Shown here: in pieces, positions 35,515 through 44,101 of the stretch
How the letters are laid out: every line of letters begins with the position of its first letter
How positions within the stretch are numbered: the first letter of the stretch is position 1
Source of the DNA: Alistipes sp.
Lineage (GTDB): Bacteria > Bacteroidota > Bacteroidia > Bacteroidales > Rikenellaceae
Assembly (NCBI GenBank): GCA_017559615.1
Contig: JAFYRB010000051.1
Location: 5,357-69,356 of the forward strand
Length of the DNA: 64,000 nt
Direction of reading: 5' to 3'
Position numbers and translations under genes: made by a program
The notes under the pieces: model-generated
The model's database searches: none
What the model saw: only the letters and a program-made list of their open reading frames with translations
What the model was told of the DNA's origin: nothing

Positions 35515-38500
35515 TTAGAATACTACGCGGATGCCAATCTGCATATGCCAGCGTGAAGATATCTCGTTTAGCGTATATTCAGCGCCTGTGAACTTATATA
35601 CAGGGCGGTAACCACCATCCACCTCCTTAAGCTCCGTAACGGTGATAGGCGACAGCGACCAATTTGAGGTGCGGTGTACAAGGCCCCACGAGCGTGAGAT
35701 AAGGTTCGAGAGGTTGAGAATGTCGAGTGATAGCTCTACGCGGCGGTCACTCTTCTTATCGAAGTAGAACGACTGTGCAACGTGTAGATCGAGGCGATGT
35801 ACGAATGGCAATGAGTGAGAGTTGCGCTCGGCAAACTTACCACGATTAGCGCTAAGGTACTTATCGTCGTTGATATAGTTGTTGAATGCCGCTGCCGAGG
35901 TGTCATCGGCCCAAAGCATAGACTCCATCTCGCTCTCCATAGGGATGTAAATCAGTGAGTTACCCTTCGAGGTATCGCCATTTACATCTCTGTTATTCGC
36001 GTACGTGAGCGAGTAGTGGTCGCCCGAATAGCCATTGTAGAGAAGCATTGCGTTTGTGCCGAAGAGTCCATAACGGCGTGTGTATGAGATAGATGCTACG
36101 ACCTTGTGAGGGAACTCATAAATCGAGCTACTCAACTCTGGCGAGTTGCTATTCGCAGCGTAGGTACGTCCCCAATTTGTTGATGACTGTGCAGAAACAC
36201 CATCGTTGATGCTCTTCGACTGTGAGTAGGTGTATGCTGCAGTGAGGTTGAGGCCCTCGAGTGTGCCTGCGAAGTGGTACTCGGCACGCGCTGTTGCCGA
36301 CCACGAGTAGCCCTTATTCGTGTTACCAAGACGATATACAGCAGAGTAGTTCTTGGTGTTTGATGTGTAGTAAGTTGCTGATGTTAAGCTATCTGCGCCA
36401 CCTACGAACAATCTTTTGCCGCTATCTTCGGCAATAAGATTCTCGACAATTGCGTTGTTCAGGCCCTTGGTGTAGTCGGCATCAAGGCTCGCAACAAGGC
36501 CACCTACACGATACTCCGCACCCAATGCTACGCGGAAGACCTGTGGGTAGCGGAAGCCATTCTCCACAACGTCAATCGAAGGGTTACTCTGCTTGCCAAT
36601 AGCCTCAGGGTTGAGCGTAAAATCTGGCGTTGGGGTATCTGCCGAGTTGTTCACCGTAACACTCATCGAGCGCATACCATTATTCTGGTAGCAGTTCGCA
36701 AGCCATACGAATGGAATGCGGCCCGTATATACTCCAGCGCTGGCGCGTAACTTGAGGTTTTTCAATGGGTTAAGCTCAATACCTACGCGTGGCGAAAGGA
36801 GTATCTGAATGCGAGGAATATTGCCAACTCGAACGTCATACTTTGCTGCAATCTCGCTCTCGTTGAAGCTCTCGTTAACGCCTATTTTGTCGAACATTAC
36901 GGGAATGTCGGCGCGGAGTCCAAACGAGAATTTGCCAAGATGCGAAAGTCGTATCTCATCCTGCGCATAAAGGGCAAACTGTCCTGTGGTCATTGGAGGA
37001 TTGCGCTTGCCATCTGCGAAGTATCCATACTGATATTTCGAGGCGTTATCGGCAAGGAAATCATCCAAAGATGCGTAGGTGTAGGAGCCGCGAGCATTGG
37101 CCAGATAGAGGTTGTCGGCACGATAGATTTCGTTCGATGTTCCGAACGTAATCTCCTGATTACCACGCCATAACGTCACGTCATCGCTGATGATAAAGAC
37201 ATCCTGCTTAAGCATATTGCGTCCCGAATATGGGCTTGTGCCGATGACCGCAGTGCCATTGCCACGCTCACCCAAGGAGTTGATTGTTACTGCGGGCAGA
37301 CTCTCCGGTGTTGTGCGGCCATCCTGCTGGTAGGTATATCCCACGCGGAGGTCATTCGAACCGCCCTCGAAAGATGAGTTAAGCTCGGCAACTACGGAGT
37401 GTGTGCGGCTGATGTTCGTGTACTCCGCACCTGTGAAATAGAATGTCTGTGCGCTATTGGATGAGGCATCTGCATCGGCGTGTAACATATTGTAGCGCAA
37501 CGACATATGGTTTTTGTTGTTGATATTCCAGTCGAGGCGTGCTACGGCAGAACCCGTCAGCGCAAGAAGATTATTTAGACCATAACCACCGCCATCGTAG
37601 CCTGTCAAAGCCTCGTAGCGCTCCGAAATTGCCTTCGCCTCCTCGAGTGTTACAGCCGAAACACTGCTGCCAGGGTAGTTGGTCGTAGGTGTGCTGTTGC
37701 GGTTAAACTCTCCCGCAGCGAAGAAGAATAATTTATTCTTAACTATTGGTCCTCCGAGAGTTACGCCCACGATGTTGGTCATCTGCTCCGATAGGCGAGT
37801 GCGCTTCGTAACCTCCTTTCCTGGTGTTGTGCCCCAGAACTCCTCGTTATTAAAATAGGTATAGGCCGAACCCTTGAACTCGTTATCACCAGAGCGTGTA
37901 ACAGCCTTAATAGCACCTCCAGTAAAGCCGCTTTCGCGAACGTCAATGGTTGATGTAGAGATAGTTACGTTGCTGATGGCGTCGATAGGAATAGGGTTTG
38001 CTTGTGTGAGTGAGCCAATCATTCCCGTTGTGCCAAGACCATAGATATCGGCCGAAGATGTGCCGTCAATAGTGAATGAGTTGTAGCGCGTACTCTGGCC
38101 ACCGAGGATGATGCCTCCCGATGCTGGAGAAACTGATGATGAGAGGAGGTTTGCGAGGTCGTAAATCGAGCGGTCGATGGATGGTATACCCTCCATATCG
38201 TCACGGCTGAAGGTTGTTCCGTTTTTCGCTACGGCAGAACCAATGACGATAACATCATCTACGGCCAACGACGACTCAACAAGTGTTGTGTTGAGAGTTT
38301 CATTACTATTTAATAGTAGGTTTAAATCGTTGTAAATTACGCTATTATATCCGATATAGGCAATAGTGATGGTGTATGGGCCTCCTACGCGCATACCATT
38401 AATAACGAAGTGTCCTTCGCTATTCGTAATTGTTCCATATTGCGTACCAGAAGGTGTGTGGAGTGCTACGATTGTAGCTCCAACAAGAGGGGTGTTGTCG

Positions 38501-38598
38501 TTTGTGGTTACCTGACCTCGGATCGCCGATGTAGTAACCTGCGCAGTCGACACTGCCACGACAAGAAGCAGTGCGACAGTTAAAAGCAGTCGCTTCAT
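35515..38598 (-). CDS. Oar-like TonB-dependent outer-membrane receptor
   Basis: The 1027-residue protein has a signal peptide (ending VSTAQ) and a carboxypeptidase-regulatory-like domain (about 25-110, IRGQVTTNDNTPLVGATIVAL, FVINGMRVGGPYTITIAYIGYN). A plug follows (about 115-240) with YNSFTIDGTSSADIYGLGTTG and GFTGGAIKAVTRSGDNEF, then a 22-strand barrel to the C-terminal RWHMQIGIRVVF. The plug pattern with TRSGDNEFKGS is typical of the Oar/TonB-receptor subgroup rather than SusC. There is no SusD partner next to it. The substrate cannot be predicted. The start ATG is at 38598. Confidence 0.88.
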   Translation of the reverse strand: MKRLLLTVALLLVVAVSTAQVTTSAIRGQVTTNDNTPLVGATIVALHTPSGTQYGTITNSEGHFVINGMRVGGPYTITIAYIGYNSVIYNDLNLLLNSNETLNTTLVESSLAVDDVIVIGSAVAKNGTTFSRDDMEGIPSIDRSIYDLANLLSSSVSPASGGIILGGQSTRYNSFTIDGTSSADIYGLGTTGMIGSLTQANPIPIDAISNVTISTSTIDVRESGFTGGAIKAVTRSGDNEFKGSAYTYFNNEEFWGTTPGKEVTKRTRLSEQMTNIVGVTLGGPIVKNKLFFFAAGEFNRNSTPTTNYPGSSVSAVTLEEAKAISERYEALTGYDGGGYGLNNLLALTGSAVARLDWNINNKNHMSLRYNMLHADADASSNSAQTFYFTGAEYTNISRTHSVVAELNSSFEGGSNDLRVGYTYQQDGRTTPESLPAVTINSLGERGNGTAVIGTSPYSGRNMLKQDVFIISDDVTLWRGNQEITFGTSNEIYRADNLYLANARGSYTYASLDDFLADNASKYQYGYFADGKRNPPMTTGQFALYAQDEIRLSHLGKFSFGLRADIPVMFDKIGVNESFNESEIAAKYDVRVGNIPRIQILLSPRVGIELNPLKNLKLRASAGVYTGRIPFVWLANCYQNNGMRSMSVTVNNSADTPTPDFTLNPEAIGKQSNPSIDVVENGFRYPQVFRVALGAEYRVGGLVASLDADYTKGLNNAIVENLIAEDSGKRLFVGGADSLTSATYYTSNTKNYSAVYRLGNTNKGYSWSATARAEYHFAGTLEGLNLTAAYTYSQSKSINDGVSAQSSTNWGRTYAANSNSPELSSSIYEFPHKVVASISYTRRYGLFGTNAMLLYNGYSGDHYSLTYANNRDVNGDTSKGNSLIYIPMESEMESMLWADDTSAAAFNNYINDDKYLSANRGKFAERNSHSLPFVHRLDLHVAQSFYFDKKSDRRVELSLDILNLSNLISRSWGLVHRTSNWSLSPITVTELKEVDGGYRPVYKFTGAEYTLNEISSRWHMQIGIRVVF

Positions 38599-38670
38599 AG
38601 GTTGAGATTTAGGGACACTATTTATGTGTCAGGTTAGAGATTAGGCAATGCCCTCGTGGCATTAGCGAGT

Positions 38671-38679
38671 GCAAATATA
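38671..38679 (-). promoter_or_regulatory. -7 box of the Oar-like receptor gene
   Basis: TATATTTGC on the minus strand (38679-38671). No TTG at the usual spacing; the -33 element is therefore weak or regulated. Confidence 0.5.
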
Positions 38680-38761
38680 ATAAATTTTTTCGGTTGGTGT
38701 ATCCGAATTTTAGATTTTTCCTCAAAATGAGTATTTTTACTTAATCTCGAGAAAAAAAGTT

Positions 38762-38779
38762 GCATACGGCATAAATATG
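38762..38779. repeat. 18-bp element GCATACGGCATAAATATG, copy 2
   Basis: It differs from the copy at 33844-33861 by a single base. It lies between the divergent Oar-like and SusC promoters, 171 nt upstream of the susC -7 box and about 83 nt upstream of the Oar-like -7 box. Confidence 0.55.
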
Positions 38780-38927
38780 AATTTCGTCTTTTTGTGGCTC
38801 TGTTTTGTGCTGTTAAAATGGCCTTCTGTGCTGTTATTGGCGGAAAAATCAAAATTATCCTCGCTTCGAAAATTGAAAAGTAGGGTGGTGATTATCGTGC
38901 TAAAACGAAAAAAACAGAGCGATTTCT

Positions 38928-38957
38928 TTGCTAATTCAATTAATTGGGTTATCTTTG
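38928..38957 (+). promoter_or_regulatory. Promoter of the susCD operon
   Basis: TTG (38928-38930), 19-nt spacer, TATCTTTG (38950-38957). The transcript should start near 38964, leaving a leader of about 130 nt before the ATG at 39095. Confidence 0.75.
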
Positions 38958-39094
38958 TGCAATTAACTTATGCCCACATTGTGCCCATACCATTGCAGTA
39001 TGCGCCGATATAGCAATGTAAAAGTCACTACGTGAGGCGTAATGTGAAGAAAAAACTTTAATAACTTTATACAAATTTTTTTCACTTAAAACTA

Positions 39095-42000
39095 ATGCTT
39101 ATGGTTAGAAAAGTTGTACTATCAATGGTCGCAACTCTGGTCTTGGGCTGCTTCGGCGCATTTGCACAAGGTCAGCGTGTTACCGGTACAGTAACCGATG
39201 AGTCTGGTACTCCAGTCATCGGAGCAGCGGTTGTTGTTAAGGGTACTACCCGAGGCACATCGACTGACGTTGCCGGTTTTTATGAGATTGCAGCTGATGC
39301 GAATGCAACCTTGGAATTCACTTACCTTGGTATGCAGACACAGGAAGTTGCTGTTGCAGGACGCACATCTATCGATGTAGTTCTCCTTGCTGATTCAGAG
39401 CAGATTGAGGAGGTCATCGTTCAGGCGTTCGGTACTGCGAAGAAGGAGGCCTTCACAGGTTCTGCTGCTACTATTAAGTCAGACGACCTTCAGAAGACTC
39501 AGTCTTCAAACGTTGCTAATGCCCTTTCAGGTAAGGTAGCAGGTCTTCAGACATCACAGGGATCTGGTTCGCTTGGTTCAGAGCCTACAATCCGTATCCG
39601 CGGTATCGGTTCTATCAACGCTGGTAACGATCCATTGTGGGTTGTAGATGGTGTACCTTATGAGGGTGACAAGAACAACATCAATATGGCCGATATCGAG
39701 ACTATGACAGTCTTGAAGGATGCTGCATCTAACGCACTTTATGGTGCTCGTGGTGCTAACGGTGTAATTATGATTACTACCAAGCGTGCTAAGGCTGGTG
39801 ATGCTCGTGTTAACTTCGACGCTAAGTGGGGTGTGAATATGGCTGCTCGTCAGTTGTATGACTACACACGTGATCCAGGTCAGTACTATGAGATGCACTA
39901 CGCTTCTTTGAAGAACTACTATATGTACGGCGATAGCAAGATGGAGGCTCCAGAGGCACACATCGCTGCTAACAACGCTTTGACATCTAACGGTACTGGT
40001 GGTCTTGGTTACAATGTCTTCACTGTTCCTGCTGGTCAGACTCTTATCGGTTCAAACGGTAAGTTGAACCCTAACGCAACTTTGGGCCGCAAGTTCGAGT
40101 ACAATGGTCAGGAGTACTACGTAACTCCAGATGATTGGTACGACGAGTTGTACGATCCTTCATTCCGTCAGGAGTACAACGTATCTATCGCAGCTGCTTC
40201 AGAGAAGTCTAACTTCTTCGCTTCATTCGGTTACTTGAACAACAACGGTATTACCGATGGTTCTAATATGTACCGTTACACTGCACGTTTGCGTGCTGAC
40301 TACCAGGCAAAGAAGTGGTTGAAGGTTGGTGCTAATATGAGCTACACTAACTTTAGCTGGGATGGCGCATCTTCTACTAACGAGGGTGATGGTTCTACTG
40401 GTGATGCTTTCGGTACTGTAGCAGGTATGGCTCCTATCTACCCTGTTTATCTCCGTGATGGCGAGGGTAACATTATGTATGAGGAGAACAAGGCTGGTCA
40501 CGACTACTTCGGTAAGGAGTATGACGAGAAGTGGCCTATCTACGATACTGGTGATGGTTCTCGTTGGGGCTTGCAGCGTTTCACAGGTCAGCAGTCTAAC
40601 CCATTGCAGAACATCTGGTTGGATCAGGCAAACTCTGAGGGTAACGCATTCTCTGTAAACGGTTTCGCTGATTTCACAATCCTCCCAGGTTTGGTACTTA
40701 CAATCAACGGTTCTGTAACTATCGATGAGACTCGTTCTACATCTTTGAAGAACCCTTACTACGGTCAGTTCGCTGCTAACAAGGGTATCGTAACAAAGAG
40801 CCACGGTCGTTCATACAACCACAACTTGCAGCAGTTGTTGAACTACAACAAGTCATTCGGTGCAAACGAGGAGCACAACATTCAGGTGTTGCTCGGTCAC
40901 GAGACTTACAACCTCCGTTCTTACTCTTTGGGTGGCTTCAAGTCTAACGTATTCTCTACTGACAACCTTGAGCTTAACGGTGCTGTAGTTGACGGTAAGA
41001 GCGTATCTTCATCATTCGGTGAGTACGTAAACGAGGGTTACTTCGTACGTGGTATGTATGAGTATGATGGTCGTATCTTCGCATCTGCATCATATCGTCG
41101 CGATGCTTCTTCACGCTTCCACCCAGATCACCGTTGGGGTAACTTCTGGTCTGTAGGTGCTGCTTGGATTCTTAACCGCGAGTCTTGGTTCAACGCTCCA
41201 GCATTCAATATGTTGAAGGTTAAGGCTTCTTACGGTTCACAGGGTAACGATGCTATCGGTATGTACAAGTATACAGACCTTTACTCTATCTCTAACGACG
41301 GTAACGACGGTATCTCTATTATGTTCGGTGCTAAGGGTAATCCTGACATCACTTGGGAGACTAACGCTAACTTGAACCTCGGTGTTGAGTTCGGTTTGTG
41401 GAACGATCGCTTGAGCGGTAGCGTTGATTACTTCTACCGATTGACTTCTGATATGTTGTTCTCTGTACCAGTAGCTCCATCTATGGGTTACTCTTCATAC
41501 TACGCTAACATCGGTGATATGTCTAACACTGGTATCGAGGTTGTATTGAACGGTGATATCATCCGCACTAAGAACGTAGTTTGGTCATTGAGCGCTAACC
41601 TTACTTGGGTTAAGAATAAGGTATTGAGCTTGCCAGAGCAGCGTAAGGATCGTATCGTTGATGGTCACGAGGGTTTCATCTCTGGTTCTACATTCCTTGC
41701 AGAGGGTCTTCCATTGAATACTCTTTATATCCTCGACTACGCAGGTGTTGAGCGCGAGACTGGTAAGTCACAGTGGTGGAAGTATGTTCCTGAGGTGAAG
41801 GATCCTGAGACTGAGGAGGTTCTCGAGAAGGCAACATGGGAGAAGACTTCTAACTACGGTTCAATCGCATCTGACCAGGATTCAAAGAAACTCTTTGACT
41901 CTACATTGGCAGACGTATTCGGTGGTTTCACAACTACTTTGTACGCATACGGTTTCGACCTCTCTATCGCATTCGACTACCAGCTTGGTGGTACTACAAT

Positions 42001-42382
42001 TGATGGCGCTTATGCAGGTTATATGAACAACTCAACAGCTTCATCTTTGGGTAAGAACTACCACTTGGATTTGTTGGACGCTTGGACTACAGATAACAAG
42101 GATTCACAGATCCCACGCTTCCAGTTTGCAGATGAGTACACATCTGCAACATCAAGCCGTTTCTTGATTAGCTCTAACTACTTGAATATCTCTAACATCA
42201 ACGTTGGTTATTCATTCCCAGCTAAGTGGTGGAAGGGTCACATTCAGAACTTGCGAGTTTATGTAGCTTGTGATAACGTATGGTATTGGTCAGCACGTAA
42301 GGGCTTCGACCCACGTGGTGGTGGTAACGGTTTGTACTCTCCAATCCGTACAATCTCAGGTGGTGTAACCTTGACATTCTAA
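39095..42382 (+). CDS. SusC/RagA-family TonB-linked outer-membrane protein
   Basis: The 1095-residue protein has a signal peptide (ending FGAFAQ) and a carboxypeptidase-regulatory-like domain (about 28-105, VTGTVTDESGTPVIGAAVVVKG). The TonB-interacting segment IEEVIVQAFGTAKKEAFTGS is followed by the plug (LSGKVAGLQ, IRIRGIGSINAGNDPLWVVDG in parts, LKDAASNALYGARGANGV) and a barrel with the expected C-terminus GVTLTF. SusC proteins form the import channel capped by SusD. The start could also be the ATG at 39101. It leads an operon with SusD 20 nt downstream. Codons such as GGT, GCT, TCT and CGT are strongly favoured, more than in the housekeeping genes, which suggests high expression. Confidence 0.95.
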   Translation: MLMVRKVVLSMVATLVLGCFGAFAQGQRVTGTVTDESGTPVIGAAVVVKGTTRGTSTDVAGFYEIAADANATLEFTYLGMQTQEVAVAGRTSIDVVLLADSEQIEEVIVQAFGTAKKEAFTGSAATIKSDDLQKTQSSNVANALSGKVAGLQTSQGSGSLGSEPTIRIRGIGSINAGNDPLWVVDGVPYEGDKNNINMADIETMTVLKDAASNALYGARGANGVIMITTKRAKAGDARVNFDAKWGVNMAARQLYDYTRDPGQYYEMHYASLKNYYMYGDSKMEAPEAHIAANNALTSNGTGGLGYNVFTVPAGQTLIGSNGKLNPNATLGRKFEYNGQEYYVTPDDWYDELYDPSFRQEYNVSIAAASEKSNFFASFGYLNNNGITDGSNMYRYTARLRADYQAKKWLKVGANMSYTNFSWDGASSTNEGDGSTGDAFGTVAGMAPIYPVYLRDGEGNIMYEENKAGHDYFGKEYDEKWPIYDTGDGSRWGLQRFTGQQSNPLQNIWLDQANSEGNAFSVNGFADFTILPGLVLTINGSVTIDETRSTSLKNPYYGQFAANKGIVTKSHGRSYNHNLQQLLNYNKSFGANEEHNIQVLLGHETYNLRSYSLGGFKSNVFSTDNLELNGAVVDGKSVSSSFGEYVNEGYFVRGMYEYDGRIFASASYRRDASSRFHPDHRWGNFWSVGAAWILNRESWFNAPAFNMLKVKASYGSQGNDAIGMYKYTDLYSISNDGNDGISIMFGAKGNPDITWETNANLNLGVEFGLWNDRLSGSVDYFYRLTSDMLFSVPVAPSMGYSSYYANIGDMSNTGIEVVLNGDIIRTKNVVWSLSANLTWVKNKVLSLPEQRKDRIVDGHEGFISGSTFLAEGLPLNTLYILDYAGVERETGKSQWWKYVPEVKDPETEEVLEKATWEKTSNYGSIASDQDSKKLFDSTLADVFGGFTTTLYAYGFDLSIAFDYQLGGTTIDGAYAGYMNNSTASSLGKNYHLDLLDAWTTDNKDSQIPRFQFADEYTSATSSRFLISSNYLNISNINVGYSFPAKWWKGHIQNLRVYVACDNVWYWSARKGFDPRGGGNGLYSPIRTISGGVTLTF

Positions 42383-42402
42383 TTTTAATATAGGTATAGA
42401 TT

Positions 42403-44076
42403 ATGAAATTTTCAAAGATATTGACAGTCGCGTTTGTTGCGCTTGGAGCATCACTCGCGCTCAGTGGATGTATCCGCGAGACTTACCCAAAGGATAGCGC
42501 CATTACGAAGGAGCAGATCAAGGGTGGTCAGGTGGATCTATTGGCTAAGGGTATCTCTCGTGGTTATCTTGCACCTGCGTTTGGTATGTGGGAGCACACT
42601 GACTTTGGTTTCCCTTCAGTGAACGTTTATAACGACCACTCTGCACAGATTATCTGTACAAATGGTTGGACAATGGGCCAGGCTCCTGCTTACAACCGTT
42701 TTATGCACGGTTCTTGGGGTAAGGGTTATGGTGCAAACGGTTATATGTCACACCACTACTGGTATTCATATTACCCAAGCATTAAGTCTTGTAACGACAT
42801 CCTCAGCTTGCCTGCTGACGACTCATTGACACAGACTTACAAGGCTATCGCTCGTACTTATCGTGCTATGTTCTACCTCGACTTGGCTCGTCACTTCGAG
42901 TGTTTGTATATTCCTGCTGACCTCAGCGATAACGCTGCAACTTACGAGGAGCAGTGGAATATGGTTCAGGGTCTTACAGTGCCTATCGTAACTGAGCTTA
43001 CTGATGAGTCTGCTGCTGAGGCTAACCCACGTGTTACACGTGAGGAGATGTATACATTCATCCTTGGTGATTTGGAGGCTGCTGCTGAGGTATTCGCTGA
43101 TCCTGAGTATCGTAAGCCATCTGCTACTGACCCAGATTTGGCTGTAGTTTATGGTCTTATGGCTCGTGCTTACCTTTGGTTGGGTGGCTTCGAGGATGGT
43201 TTGAATGGTGAGCTTCCAGAGGGTAACGAGGCATACGCTAAGGCTTCTGAGTACGCTAACAAGGCTATCCAGGAGTTCGGTGGTGCTGTTATGACAGAGG
43301 CTGAGTGGACTGATCCATACTCTGGCTTCAACACTAAGGCATCTTCTTGGATGTGGACTTTGTACCACTCTTCAGATACTTTGGCTGGTAACCTTCACCA
43401 GTTCGTAGCTCATATGGCTCCTGAGGCATCTTATGGTTACTGTCCTTTCACTAATCCTGGTATTGGTTCTAAGTACTACGATTATATGAGCGACACTGAC
43501 TTCCGTAAGAAGCTTATCGTAGCTCCAGAGTGGTCTAACTGGGATACTTTCAAGAACTACACTGTTATTACAGATAAGGCTGAGTTCGAGTCATTCGCAC
43601 CTTACACATTCTTCAAGTTCCGTCCTGCTAACGGTCAGCGTACTGACTATATGTCAGCTGGTGCTATCGCTATTCCATTGATGCGTTGCGAGGAGATGTA
43701 CTTCATCGACATCGAGACTGCATACCACCTCAATGGTCCTGATGCAGGTTTGACGAAGCTTATCCAGTTTATGAACACATATCGTGATCCAGGTTTCCGT
43801 TACGCTACACAGGACTTCCTCGACTTGATTATCAAGCACAAGGCTATCGAGTTCTGGGGCGAGGGTATCGTGATGTTCGATATGAAGCGTCTTGATATGG
43901 GTGTTGAGTGTAAGTATGATGGTACTAACTACGATGAGCAGCGTCGCTTCAACTCTGAGCACCGTTTGTCTTGGTGGACTCCTGCTATCCCAGAGGGTGA
44001 GACACAGGTTAACCAGGGTATCCCTGCTGCTCAGAACAACCCAGATCCTACTGATGTAATTGTTGCTATTAAGTAA
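42403..44076 (+). CDS. SusD/RagB-family nutrient-binding lipoprotein
   Basis: This 557-residue lipoprotein has the lipobox LSGC (Cys23). Helical TPR-like segments typical of SusD are visible (TQTYKAIARTYRAMFYLDLARHFE, AVVYGLMARAYLWLGGFEDGLNG), as are the conserved C-terminal elements IPLMRCEEMYFIDIETAYHLNG and HKAIEFWGEGIVMFDMKRLDMG. SusD caps the SusC barrel at the cell surface and binds the substrate. Whether the substrate is a glycan or a peptide is not visible, but no glycoside hydrolase gene is nearby and two protease genes are. It lies 20 nt after susC. Confidence 0.95.
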   Translation: MKFSKILTVAFVALGASLALSGCIRETYPKDSAITKEQIKGGQVDLLAKGISRGYLAPAFGMWEHTDFGFPSVNVYNDHSAQIICTNGWTMGQAPAYNRFMHGSWGKGYGANGYMSHHYWYSYYPSIKSCNDILSLPADDSLTQTYKAIARTYRAMFYLDLARHFECLYIPADLSDNAATYEEQWNMVQGLTVPIVTELTDESAAEANPRVTREEMYTFILGDLEAAAEVFADPEYRKPSATDPDLAVVYGLMARAYLWLGGFEDGLNGELPEGNEAYAKASEYANKAIQEFGGAVMTEAEWTDPYSGFNTKASSWMWTLYHSSDTLAGNLHQFVAHMAPEASYGYCPFTNPGIGSKYYDYMSDTDFRKKLIVAPEWSNWDTFKNYTVITDKAEFESFAPYTFFKFRPANGQRTDYMSAGAIAIPLMRCEEMYFIDIETAYHLNGPDAGLTKLIQFMNTYRDPGFRYATQDFLDLIIKHKAIEFWGEGIVMFDMKRLDMGVECKYDGTNYDEQRRFNSEHRLSWWTPAIPEGETQVNQGIPAAQNNPDPTDVIVAIK

Positions 44077-44101
44077 TAACTTGGCAGTTAACACAAAAAA
44101 A

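Larger units (their letters stand above)
38599..39094. other. 496-nt divergent intergenic region between the two TonB receptor genes
   Basis: It holds a -7 box for the Oar-like gene (38671-38679, minus), a small stem AATGCC/GGCATT (38647-38663) in that gene's leader, the 18-bp element copy 2 (38762-38779), a consensus promoter for susC (38928-38957) and a susC leader of about 130 nt. A 78-codon open frame across the middle covers the susC promoter and is not credible as a gene. Nothing else was found. Confidence 0.7.

Noticed and set aside
38777..39013. 78-codon open frame in the divergent intergenic region
   Set aside because: It covers the consensus susC promoter (38928-38957), has no signal or domain, and its composition is that of AT-rich non-coding DNA.
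44060..44101. Earlier start of the SusD-associated lipoprotein
   Set aside because: It overlaps the end of susD; the ATG at 44102 gives a proper lipoprotein signal peptide.
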